The notes under the pieces were generated by a model. The model did no database searches, was not told where the DNA came from, and saw only the letters and a program-made list of their open reading frames with translations. Position numbers and translations under genes: made by a program. Of a stretch of DNA of 37,461 bases, positions 15,420-23,592 are shown in pieces. The number at the start of each line of letters is the position of its first letter. Position 1 is the first letter of the stretch. Source of the DNA: GCA-002282575 sp964493995 (GTDB lineage Bacteria > Pseudomonadota > Gammaproteobacteria > Thiomicrospirales > Thiomicrospiraceae). The stretch is taken from the NCBI GenBank assembly GCA_964493995.1, contig CAZBQD010000015.1:1-37461 (forward strand). The letters run 5' to 3'.

Positions 15420-16517
15420 TCAGCGAATACGGGCAATTTTATTGCCTCCATAATTTTCAACGCTATCAGAGATTTCAAGTTCCATCAAGAGGGAAGCGAA
15501 TTCTGATGCTGATAATTGACAATTCAGTAACAACTCATCCGCACTAATCGGATCATAGGGAATCTGTTTCAGCAATGCTGCAGCCGAAGGCGACAAAGCA
15601 GAAAAATCACTCTCGGTTTGGCCAGAGGACTGAACAAAACGACGTAATTGTGGTGCCAGCTCGGTTAAGATATCTTGCACCGTTTCGGTCAATTTTGCTT
15701 GCCCTTTCTTAATCAACGCATGACAACCTTTAGCCAAAGGATTGTGAATTGACCCCGGAATGGCGAAAACTTCACGCCCTTGATCGAGTGCCAAACCGGC
15801 TGTGATTAGCGACCCTGACGCTTCAGCAGCCTCGACCACCAACACGCCCAACGACAAGCCCGAAATAATGCGATTTCGTTGTGGAAAATGCCAATGTTCA
15901 GCGCGCGAACCGAGTGGAAACTCACTTAACATCAATCCCGAATCGACAATCGACTCGGCCAGTGTTTTATTCCGCGCCGGATAAACCAAATCCACCCCCG
16001 TTCCCACCACGGCAATCGTTTGCCCCTGATGGGCGGCCAAAGCGCCCATGTGGGCGGCCGCATCAATACCGCCTGCTAGCCCACTGGTGACACACAATCC
16101 CGATTCAGCCAATCCTTGCGCAAACTCCATCGCAATCTTATGTCCACCGGTGGTGGCATTACGGCTACCCACCAGCGCAATTTGCGGCGCAACCAGCAAA
16201 CTTGTATCCCCACGCGCCCACAACACGGGTGGCAGATCATCAATTTGTTGTAATTGTCTTGGATAATCCACCTCATCCCACCATAACAGGCGATGTTGTT
16301 CGGGGGAGCGTGCTAACCATTCCAGCTGTTGGTCGGCTTGTTGCCAGTTGGCTTGCCACCCACTCGGCAAGCCCCAGGCGCGTTGTTGTGAGCCACTGGC
16401 GCCTGTCACCGAGAGTGCCGATTCAGCCATTGACATCAACTGCAAAAAGGCTTTTCGTCCAATGCCTTTGCTTAAATAGACCGCTAATCTTGCCCGATTT
16501 TCTTGTTCATTTATCAT
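15420..16517 (-). CDS. dprA: DNA-processing protein DprA (Smf)
   Basis: DprA binds incoming single-stranded DNA during natural transformation and loads RecA on it. The 365 residues have the usual three parts: an N-terminal SAM-like helical region (about 1-70), the extended Rossmann fold with ALVGSRNATTGGHK and VTSGLAGGIDAAAH, and a C-terminal winged-helix region (about 305-365). GSRxxT and SGxAxGID mark the ssDNA-binding pocket, and HFPQRNRIISGLS is also typical. Presence of dprA does not prove competence, as many non-competent bacteria keep it. It lies upstream of topA, a common pairing, and is divergent from def. Its promoter region is partly occupied by repeat copy B. Confidence 0.94.
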   Translation of the reverse strand: MINEQENRARLAVYLSKGIGRKAFLQLMSMAESALSVTGASGSQQRAWGLPSGWQANWQQADQQLEWLARSPEQHRLLWWDEVDYPRQLQQIDDLPPVLWARGDTSLLVAPQIALVGSRNATTGGHKIAMEFAQGLAESGLCVTSGLAGGIDAAAHMGALAAHQGQTIAVVGTGVDLVYPARNKTLAESIVDSGLMLSEFPLGSRAEHWHFPQRNRIISGLSLGVLVVEAAEASGSLITAGLALDQGREVFAIPGSIHNPLAKGCHALIKKGQAKLTETVQDILTELAPQLRRFVQSSGQTESDFSALSPSAAALLKQIPYDPISADELLLNCQLSASEFASLLMELEISDSVENYGGNKIARIR

Positions 16518-16540
16518 TTATAAAGCTCTTGCAAAATACC

Positions 16541-16661
16541 ACGGGTATGGGGGGGGAAAGGGTTATTCTTGATAGCATCTGGCACTTAATTTAAGCCCTT
16601 TCCACCAGAAAAAACAAAGTCTAACGCTAAAATATGAGCGAAGCGAAGCTTTTAGCCGTTT
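16541..16661 (+). repeat. Dispersed intergenic repeat, copy B (dprA-def gap)
   Basis: Plus-strand orientation, like copy A. It opens with ACGGGTATGGGGG, matching ACGGGATGGGGG of copy C on its own strand. The stem arms are a G8-AAAGGGTTA run (16549-16565) and TAAGCCCTTTCCACCAG (16592-16608). The loop TAGCATCTGGCACTTAATTT differs from copy A at only a few positions. A second hairpin, GCTAAAA...CTTTTAGC, encloses GAGCGAAGCGAAG. It ends about 40 bases before the def -10 hexamer. The differences between copies tend to keep the stems paired. Confidence 0.75.
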
Positions 16662-16701
16662 TAGCAGGTCTATCTCCCCTGTTTTGGTTGCGTTTATGGC
16701 A

Positions 16702-16707
16702 TATAAT
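16702..16707 (+). promoter_or_regulatory. Putative -10 hexamer of the def operon
   Basis: A perfect TATAAT 35 bases before the def ATG. The matching -35 position (CTGTTT at 17-base spacing) is poor, so an activator or the adjacent repeat copy B could matter. It is the only good promoter candidate for the nine-gene run that follows. Confidence 0.5.
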
Positions 16708-16742
16708 AGTGTAAAAAATGTTTGCGAAAAGGAAAATTTTCC

Positions 16743-17246
16743 ATGTTGCTGGACATCGTCCTCCATCCCGATGAGCGTTTACGCGTTCACTGTACCCCTG
16801 TTCGTGAAATGAACGACAAGCTAGATCAACTGCTCAGTCACATGTTCGACACCATGTATGACGCCGAAGGGGTTGGCTTAGCCTCCACGCAAGTGGGCGA
16901 AAATCAACGTTTTTGTGTTGTCGACGTGTCAGAAGATCGTAGCAAGCCACTAGTACTCATCAATCCTGAAATTGTTGACCACAAGAACACCATTACCTGG
17001 AAGGAAGGCTGTTTGTCGATTCCCGAAGTCTCGGCTGAAATTGTGCGCCCGAAAAACATTCTCGTGCGTGCGCTCGATCGCGATTTCAAACCCATTGAGT
17101 TCGAAGCGGATGACTTGTTGTCTGTCTGTATTCAGCATGAAATCGACCATTTAGATGGCAAATTGTTTATTGACCATTTATCACCGCTGAAACGGCGACG
17201 TCTGATGGAAAAATACGCCAAACAACAAAAGGCACAGTCGGCATGA
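16743..17246 (+). CDS. def: Peptide deformylase
   Basis: Removes the formyl group from the initiator methionine of nascent proteins. The 167 residues carry all three PDF motifs at the E. coli positions: EGVGLASTQVG (serine where many have alanine), C90 in KEGCLSIPE, and H132-E133-x2-H136 in QHEIDHLDG, binding the catalytic iron. The start is the ATG at 16743 behind AAGGA; a TTG seven codons earlier lies within the leader. Its stop overlaps the fmt start by four bases (ATGA), coupling the enzyme that removes formyl groups with the one that adds them. Confidence 0.97.
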   Translation: MLLDIVLHPDERLRVHCTPVREMNDKLDQLLSHMFDTMYDAEGVGLASTQVGENQRFCVVDVSEDRSKPLVLINPEIVDHKNTITWKEGCLSIPEVSAEIVRPKNILVRALDRDFKPIEFEADDLLSVCIQHEIDHLDGKLFIDHLSPLKRRRLMEKYAKQQKAQSA

Positions 17247-18175
17247 GTTTACGTGTTATTTTTGCTGGTACGCCTGAGTTTGCCACCTATCCGTTGCAAG
17301 CCCTGATTGAAAGTGACCATCAAGTGGTGGCGGTGTTGACGCAACCCGATCGTCCCGCGGGTCGTGGTAACAAGCTCACACCGCCGCCAGTGAAAGTCTT
17401 AGCCGAACAACATGGCATTCCGGTACATCAGCCCCTGTCATTGAAAAGCGCAGAGGCTCAAGCATTGGTGAGTCAATATGAAGCCGATGTCATGGTGGTG
17501 GTGGCTTATGGTTTGTTATTACCTCAAGTCGTGTTAGACCTGCCTCGCTATGGCTGTTTGAATATTCATGGTTCTCTGTTGCCGCGTTGGCGTGGTGCAG
17601 CGCCCATTGCACGCGCTATTGAAGCGGGCGACAAACAAACGGGTATCGACATCATGAAAATGGATGCCGGCTTGGATACGGGCGATATTTTAGCGCGTGC
17701 CGTACTCCCCATTTTACCGTCGGACACGCAACAACAGGTCCATGATAGCCTAGCCCCCATGGGCGCGCAGCTACTCATGCAAGTGCTGAGTGACTTACCT
17801 CATTTTTTAGCGCAAGCCAAAACACAGCCCACGGAAGGTATCTGCTATGCGCATAAACTGAACAAGGCGGAAGGTAAAATCGATTGGACACAAAGCGCGA
17901 CGCAAATTGTGCGTAAAATTCGTGCTTTTGCGCCTTGGCCGGGCAGTTTTTGTTATTGGGGCGAACAGCTACTGAAAGTGGGCATGGCAGACGTGGTGAA
18001 TGAGCAGAGCCAGCAAACACCCGGCAGTGTACTCGGGTTAACAGAACAAGGTTTATTGGTGAATACAGCTGACGGTGTGATTGCCATACAACAACTACAA
18101 CGTACCGGTGGAAAAATGCTACCCGTACATGAGTTCAGCAAAGGTTGCGACCTAAGCGGACAACAACTCAGCTAA
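17243..18175 (+). CDS. fmt: Methionyl-tRNA formyltransferase
   Basis: Formylates Met-tRNAfMet using 10-formyl-tetrahydrofolate, so that translation can start. The 310 residues have the N-terminal formyltransferase fold beginning VIFAGTPEFA, the folate and catalytic motif LNIHGSLLPRWRGAAPI (catalytic Asn and His), and the catalytic aspartate in MDAGLDTGDIL. The C-terminal OB-like domain (about 205-310) binds tRNA. It overlaps def by four bases and rsmB by one (TAATG), so it sits mid-chain in a coupled operon. Confidence 0.97.
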   Translation: MSLRVIFAGTPEFATYPLQALIESDHQVVAVLTQPDRPAGRGNKLTPPPVKVLAEQHGIPVHQPLSLKSAEAQALVSQYEADVMVVVAYGLLLPQVVLDLPRYGCLNIHGSLLPRWRGAAPIARAIEAGDKQTGIDIMKMDAGLDTGDILARAVLPILPSDTQQQVHDSLAPMGAQLLMQVLSDLPHFLAQAKTQPTEGICYAHKLNKAEGKIDWTQSATQIVRKIRAFAPWPGSFCYWGEQLLKVGMADVVNEQSQQTPGSVLGLTEQGLLVNTADGVIAIQQLQRTGGKMLPVHEFSKGCDLSGQQLS

Positions 18176-19491
18176 TGAAAAACCATCTCTCTCCCCGTCG
18201 TCTCGCATTCGATATGCTGATGGCCGTCATTGTCGATAACGAGTCACTATCCGCTGTATCGCCACGCTTACTGCCGCGTTTAAGTGAAGGGCGCGACAGA
18301 GCTTTTGCCTACCGCTTGACGCTGGATACCCTGCGCCAACTCAATCGATTAGCCTGGATGCGTGACCAATTATTGGAACGCCCTTTCAAAGGCAAAGACA
18401 TGGACATAGCGGTATTGTTGCTATTGGGCCTTGCCCAATTATGCGATGATTCTCTCGCCGTTCATGCCAGTTTGCACGAAACCGTTGAGCTAGCACGCGG
18501 CTTTAAGAAAAAGCCTTGGGCGGTAGGGTTAATCAATGGTGTGCTACGCAATTTTCAACGCCAACAAAGCGAGTTACTGCAAAAAGCGAACCAACAAGTT
18601 GCCTTAGCAACAGCTCATCCCACTTGGTTCGTTCAACAATTGCAACAAGCCTACCCAGAACACTGGCAAAGTGTTTGCCATGCTAATAACGAACCGGCGG
18701 CTCTCTGTCTTCGTCTGAAACCGCACTGTGATGTTGAATCCTACCTCCAGCAACTGCCTGAATCGCTCAATGCTCAAGCGCACCCGAGTTTGCCTCATGC
18801 ACTCTTGTTAGATAGCACTGACGTAACCCAACTGCCTGGTTTTGCCGAGGGCTGGTTTAGCGTGCAAGATGCCAGCGCACAATGGGCAGCACATCTGCTG
18901 CAAGCCAAAGCGTATGAGCGCATTTTGGATGCCTGCGCCGCGCCAGGCGGTAAAACAACGCATATTCTGGAGTTAAGCGACAATCAGTGTGATGTGACTG
19001 CCTTGGATATTGAAGCCAGTCGGCTAGAACGTATCGAAGAAAACCTAACCCGCTTAGCCCTAACCGCCACACTCAAGGTGGCCGATGCTGCCGATACCGC
19101 TACTTGGTGGGATGGACAGCTTTTTGATGCCATTTTATTAGATGCGCCCTGCTCGGCTACGGGTATTATTCGACGCCATCCGGACATCAAATGGCACCGA
19201 AAACCAGCGGATATTAAGGTACTGAATGCAACGCAAGCACACCTACTCGACCAACTCTGGCCGCTCGTTAAGCCCAGCGGTAGGCTGCTCTATGCCACCT
19301 GTTCTGTCTTACCCAGTGAAAATACCGAGCAAATCCAAGCCTTTTTAGCTCGCACTCCCGATGCGCGGCTCGTAACCACACCCATCACTGGGGCATTAGA
19401 CACAGGATTGGGTCAGCAACTGTTGCCCAGCCACAGTCGCGGCGGCGATGGTTTCTTCTATGCGTTATTAGTCAAACAGGAAACGAGTTGA
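18175..19491 (+). CDS. rsmB: 16S rRNA (cytosine-967-C5)-methyltransferase
   Basis: RsmB methylates C967 of 16S rRNA. The 438 residues have an N-terminal NusB-like RNA-binding domain (about 1-135) and a C-terminal SAM-dependent NOP2/Sun domain: LDACAAPGGKTTHILEL for SAM, then the two cysteines of the m5C mechanism in LLDAPCSATGIIRRHPDIKW and LLYATCSVLPSENTEQI. The start is the ATG sharing one base with the fmt stop (TAATG). A TTG ten codons earlier overlaps fmt and is less likely. Its stop overlaps the next start by one base. Confidence 0.95.
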   Translation: MKNHLSPRRLAFDMLMAVIVDNESLSAVSPRLLPRLSEGRDRAFAYRLTLDTLRQLNRLAWMRDQLLERPFKGKDMDIAVLLLLGLAQLCDDSLAVHASLHETVELARGFKKKPWAVGLINGVLRNFQRQQSELLQKANQQVALATAHPTWFVQQLQQAYPEHWQSVCHANNEPAALCLRLKPHCDVESYLQQLPESLNAQAHPSLPHALLLDSTDVTQLPGFAEGWFSVQDASAQWAAHLLQAKAYERILDACAAPGGKTTHILELSDNQCDVTALDIEASRLERIEENLTRLALTATLKVADAADTATWWDGQLFDAILLDAPCSATGIIRRHPDIKWHRKPADIKVLNATQAHLLDQLWPLVKPSGRLLYATCSVLPSENTEQIQAFLARTPDARLVTTPITGALDTGLGQQLLPSHSRGGDGFFYALLVKQETS

Positions 19492-20045
19492 TGCGTTACT
19501 GGCTGCTGTTGCCTATTCTACTGATGAGTTTTAGCCAAGCATTGTGGGCTGAGGTGACACGCGCTACGCCGCTAATGCCCAGTATTCAAGGACAACAGCT
19601 GGTGGTGGATGGTCAGATCACCCTCGGCATGACCCCCACCATGCAAAAAGCCCTGCTCAGTGGTATTGCCATTGAATACAGCATTCAGGTCGACTTGATC
19701 GACCCTGACGAATGGTTTTGGCGTAACAGCTTAACGACGAAAAAGATGCGGGTGCGACTTTCTTACGACCCGCTAAAACAGACCTATTTGTTGAGCAATC
19801 TGACCCTATCGCGCTTAAACACCGACCGCGACCTAACGCGCGCCCTGAGCACATTGGGTTCTATTCAGAGTTTTCCCTTAATCAGTGCCGACAAACTGCT
19901 GGCCAACAAAGCCTATGCGCTGCAACTGAAGGTGAGTTTAGAGCGCGAAAGCCTACCCAATGCGTTACGACTTTCTAGTCTGTTAGACAGTGAATGGCGG
20001 GTCAATTTAAGCGGACATCCTCAACCTTGGACCTATCAGCCATGA
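19491..20045 (+). CDS. DUF4390 exported protein
   Basis: A 184-residue protein of the DUF4390 family, which is typically encoded directly upstream of ntrY in beta- and gammaproteobacteria; its function is unknown. The N terminus (RYWLLLPILLMSFSQALWA) is a signal peptide with likely cleavage after LWA. The mature part looks beta-rich, with DLIDPDEWFWRN, KMRVRLSYDPLKQTYLLSN and a late SLLDSEWRVNLSG that recur in the family as I know it. The start is the ATG at 19491, which shares its A with the rsmB stop; a TTG one codon earlier is an artefact. It overlaps ntrY by four bases (ATGA). The constant pairing suggests it may feed an envelope cue to the NtrY sensor; that is inference. Confidence 0.85.
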   Translation: MRYWLLLPILLMSFSQALWAEVTRATPLMPSIQGQQLVVDGQITLGMTPTMQKALLSGIAIEYSIQVDLIDPDEWFWRNSLTTKKMRVRLSYDPLKQTYLLSNLTLSRLNTDRDLTRALSTLGSIQSFPLISADKLLANKAYALQLKVSLERESLPNALRLSSLLDSEWRVNLSGHPQPWTYQP

Positions 20046-22240
20046 CGCGATTACGCACTAAATTCAAGCCCTACCGCTTCGTGCTGCTCATCGCCGTACT
20101 CTTGGTGTTTTCGCTCATTCTGCTTAGTCAAAGCCTGCAAACCGCGCAAGACTTTACCAATACCTACGGTGCGCTACTGCTCATTAACCTGCTGGGCGCT
20201 TTTATTCTGCTGGCTTGGTTAGCCGTCAATATTTGGCAACTGAAGCAAGATATCGTACGTCAGACCCCGGGCTCTAAACTGCAAATCCGTCTGGTGGGCG
20301 TACTCGCCTTACTGATTGGCATACCCATGCTGGTCGCTTTCTTTTTTGCCCGTCATGTTATTCATCAAAGCGTCGAAAATTGGTTCGACACGCAAACCGA
20401 ACAAGTGTTACAAGACGCGCTAACACTGAGTCGCAGCCTTCTCGACCTCAAAACACGCGACAGCCTCAATCGCTTAGAGGGGCTGATTCAACTGAACAAA
20501 GAAGGCTTGATTAGTCAGCCGACCTTTACCCTGACCGAAGTGGCTGAAATGCTGGGGGATCGCAACACCGACATCACCCTTTTCTCCAGTGCCGGACAAG
20601 TGATTGCCACCGCCAGTATCGATACCATCAACACCAACAATCTGTTACCACAGCCCCTACCCGAAAACATTCTGCAACAAGTTCGACAAGGCACGCCCTA
20701 CGCCGCTTTAGATGCTGACCCACTTTCCGATGGCACCGTCAGCAGTTTTATTCGCATCGTGCTACCGGTACGTGACCCCAATCAACGCATTCCCTCGTTA
20801 TTACAAGCGCAATTTCACTTGCCCGACGAGCTGCGTCAGCAAACCGATCGCGTTAGCAAAGCCAATGCACAATACCAAACGCTGGCTTTTTTACGCGAGC
20901 CACTAAAAACTTCCGTCACCATTAACCTAGCCTTGGTGGTACTGCTAACCCTGCTTGGCGCGGTATTAGCGGGCATTCAAGCGACGCGCAACTTTATTCG
21001 CCCAGTGAGCGAATTGACGCAAGGCGCGCGTAAGATTGCCCAAGGTGATTACAGTCAGCGCTTAGAAACCGACCGTCATGACGAACTGGGCGACTTAATG
21101 CACACTTTTAATGACATGGCCGAACAAATTCAAAAGTCGCGCGATGAATTACGCCGAAGCCAACTGACTGCCGAAGGACAAAAACGCTACTTACAAATTC
21201 TGCTCAACCAAATCACCGCCGGTGTTCTGACTTGCGACCCCAAACTGCGCTTGCGCACCGCCAATAATGCCGCTTCTCGCTTACTGGGTACGTCATTAGA
21301 CAGTCAGCTGGGCTTAACATTGAGTGAACTAATGGAAAAACACAGTCCGCTCTCGCCGTTTATTGAAGCCATTGAAGCGGCTGCCCAAGAGCTGTCACCA
21401 CAAAGCGAAAAAGCCTGGGAAAATCAAATTTCGATTGATGCCGCGGACAGCCGTCATATTTTGATGTTGCGCATCAATCGTCTGCCAGACCTACTGCACA
21501 CATCAGGTGGCTTACTGGTGGTGTTCGATGACATTACCGCCATTGTGCAATCGCAACGCTATGCCGCCTGGCAAGATATTGCTCGCCGCTTGGCTCATGA
21601 AATCAAAAACCCACTCACCCCCATTCAATTAGCAGCCGATCGCATGCGTTACCGTCTGCTCGATCATTTGAATGAAGAAGATGCACGCATTCTCGACCGT
21701 GCCACACATACCATTATTCAACAAGTCGATTCGATGAAGCGCTTGGTACAAGACTTTTCCGACTTTGCCAAAAGTCCCAAAGTGGTGATGCAGCAAATCG
21801 ACTTGAACAACTTCATTCAAGACATGGCTATTATGTATCCACTGACCGACAAGCAACGCATGCGCATTCAGCTCCAACTGGATCATCAGTGTCCGCACAT
21901 CATTGCCGATTTGGGACGCTTACGCCAAATGTTCCACAACCTGATTAAAAATGCTATTGAAGCCAGTGAAAAAGAGGAGAGTCCTCAATTAATCATCAGT
22001 ACGCAATGCGACGCAGAACAACTGCAACTCAGCTTCATCGATAACGGCCCTGGGATTCCTGAAGATTTACGCCTATGGATTTTTGAACCCTATTCAACCA
22101 ACAAGCCCAAAGGCACAGGACTGGGCATGGCCATTGTCAAACGCATTTTAGATGAACACCAAGCCAGCATTAGCATTGGCACGAATGACCCACAGGGTGC
22201 TAAAATTAACATATCATTTCCGCTAAACCCACAAGGTTAA
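20042..22240 (+). CDS. ntrY: Membrane sensor histidine kinase NtrY
   Basis: The sensor kinase of the NtrYX two-component system, tied in various bacteria to nitrogen, respiration, redox and envelope control. In 732 residues there are three N-terminal membrane segments (about 11-31, 43-63 and 84-104), an extracytoplasmic region, a fourth segment (about 291-311), HAMP (about 312-365), PAS (about 380-500), and HisKA with H519 in RRLAHEIKNPLTPIQLAADR. The ATPase domain has NLIKNAIEAS, DNGPGIP and GTGLGMAIVKRI. All catalytic residues are present. The start is the ATG overlapping the DUF4390 stop; the longer frame begins within DUF4390. ntrX follows after two bases. Confidence 0.94.
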   Translation: MTRLRTKFKPYRFVLLIAVLLVFSLILLSQSLQTAQDFTNTYGALLLINLLGAFILLAWLAVNIWQLKQDIVRQTPGSKLQIRLVGVLALLIGIPMLVAFFFARHVIHQSVENWFDTQTEQVLQDALTLSRSLLDLKTRDSLNRLEGLIQLNKEGLISQPTFTLTEVAEMLGDRNTDITLFSSAGQVIATASIDTINTNNLLPQPLPENILQQVRQGTPYAALDADPLSDGTVSSFIRIVLPVRDPNQRIPSLLQAQFHLPDELRQQTDRVSKANAQYQTLAFLREPLKTSVTINLALVVLLTLLGAVLAGIQATRNFIRPVSELTQGARKIAQGDYSQRLETDRHDELGDLMHTFNDMAEQIQKSRDELRRSQLTAEGQKRYLQILLNQITAGVLTCDPKLRLRTANNAASRLLGTSLDSQLGLTLSELMEKHSPLSPFIEAIEAAAQELSPQSEKAWENQISIDAADSRHILMLRINRLPDLLHTSGGLLVVFDDITAIVQSQRYAAWQDIARRLAHEIKNPLTPIQLAADRMRYRLLDHLNEEDARILDRATHTIIQQVDSMKRLVQDFSDFAKSPKVVMQQIDLNNFIQDMAIMYPLTDKQRMRIQLQLDHQCPHIIADLGRLRQMFHNLIKNAIEASEKEESPQLIISTQCDAEQLQLSFIDNGPGIPEDLRLWIFEPYSTNKPKGTGLGMAIVKRILDEHQASISIGTNDPQGAKINISFPLNPQG

Positions 22241-22242
22241 CC

Positions 22243-23592
22243 ATGAGTAAGGCACACATTCTCGTTATTGATGACGAACCCGATATCACCACGCTCATTC
22301 AAGACATTCTGGAAGACGAAGGTTATCAAGTCGATGTTGCTAATACCGGCAACCAAGGGCGCGACCTAGCGCAACGTAGCAACTATGACTTGTTATTACT
22401 CGATGTTTGGTTACCCGATATTGATGGCATTAGCCTACTAAAAGAATTTCTGGTACTTCCCCATGCACCATCTATGGTGATGATGTCAGGTCATGCCACC
22501 ATTGAAACTGCCGTCGAGGCAACGAAACTGGGGGCGGTAGATTTCCTAGAAAAACCCCTTTCCCTAGCCAGATTGCTTGCCACCGTTGAGCACGCTTTAG
22601 CAGAGCGTGACCTAGCCAGCACCCTCACCCACAATGATGTTCCCAGCCAAGAGGGGCCTATTGGTCGTTCGGTTGCCATTAAGCAACTCCGCGAACAAAT
22701 TAAAAAATTAGCTCCCTTAGACGCGCCAGTGCTCATTGAAGGGGAAGCGGGCAGCGGCAAAAAGCTCGCTGCTTATGCACTACACCGCACCAGTCCAGAA
22801 AGAGGCAAACCCTTTGCCATGGTCACAGCGGCACAACTGAATGACCCCATCACCTTCAGTGAGTGGGTGGGCGCCGATACCGATGGCAAATTAGCGCAAG
22901 CCAAAGGCGGCACCATTGTGATTGAAGACGTGGACACACTCACCCCGCAAACACAGCAATGGCTCGACCGCTGGCTCAGTACCGGCATGATGACCCGTTT
23001 AGATGGTCAACTCGTGCCGCTACCCGCTCGCATTATTGCCCTCACCCTCTCACCCTTAGTGCCGCTGGTTTCGCAACATCGTTTTAAAGATGAACTCTAT
23101 TATCGCTTGTCGGTATTGAGCTTGAGCATGCCGCCCCTGCGTGAACGCAAAGAGGACATTCCGGAGTTGCTCGACTATTACATCGATTATTTTGTGCGTC
23201 AGCATAATCTGAAGTACCGTCGTTTTGGCATTGCCGCACAAAACTTGTTACGTCAACACACCTGGCCCGGCAATGTGCGCGAATTGAAAAATCTGGTGCA
23301 TCGTTTACTGCTGCTCGGTGGTGATGAAACCATTGGCGAACTCGAAATTCAGCAAGCCTTAATGGCACAGCAAAACCCCGAAGACAAAAGCCATCCCTGC
23401 CCGCTCAATCTGAACTTGCCACTCAAAGAAGCGCGTGAAGCCTTTGAGCGTCGCTACCTGACGGAATTATTGGTCAATACACAGGGGTCGGTTTCAGAAA
23501 CCGCGCGTATGGCGGGGCTAGAGCGTACCCATCTGTACCGCAAACTGAAAAGCCTGAATATCGACCTGCACACGGGAAGCCAAAACACATGA
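22243..23592 (+). CDS. ntrX: NtrX-like response regulator lacking the sigma-54 GAFTGA loop
   Basis: The cognate regulator of NtrY, 449 residues. The receiver (about 1-120) has D10/D11, phospho-acceptor D54 (LLLDVWLPD) and K104. An AAA+ domain follows with Walker A GEAGSGKK (167-174), the arginine-finger region RFKDELYYRL and PPLRERKEDI. Where sigma-54 activators have an ELFG..GAFTGA loop, this protein reads FSEWVGADTDGKLAQAKGG, about ten residues shorter and without GAFTGA. Walker B is also altered (TIVIEDVDTL). The C-terminal Fis-type helix-turn-helix (SVSETARMAGLERTHLYRKL) is intact. It should bind DNA and respond to phosphorylation but probably cannot open sigma-54 promoters. It overlaps trkA by four bases. 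Confidence 0.92.
   Translation: MSKAHILVIDDEPDITTLIQDILEDEGYQVDVANTGNQGRDLAQRSNYDLLLLDVWLPDIDGISLLKEFLVLPHAPSMVMMSGHATIETAVEATKLGAVDFLEKPLSLARLLATVEHALAERDLASTLTHNDVPSQEGPIGRSVAIKQLREQIKKLAPLDAPVLIEGEAGSGKKLAAYALHRTSPERGKPFAMVTAAQLNDPITFSEWVGADTDGKLAQAKGGTIVIEDVDTLTPQTQQWLDRWLSTGMMTRLDGQLVPLPARIIALTLSPLVPLVSQHRFKDELYYRLSVLSLSMPPLRERKEDIPELLDYYIDYFVRQHNLKYRRFGIAAQNLLRQHTWPGNVRELKNLVHRLLLLGGDETIGELEIQQALMAQQNPEDKSHPCPLNLNLPLKEAREAFERRYLTELLVNTQGSVSETARMAGLERTHLYRKLKSLNIDLHTGSQNT

Noticed and set aside
16563..16766. Minus-strand open frame spanning repeat copy B and the def start
   Set aside because: It crosses the def promoter and start region and copy B; no ribosome site, and the other repeat copies do not preserve the frame.
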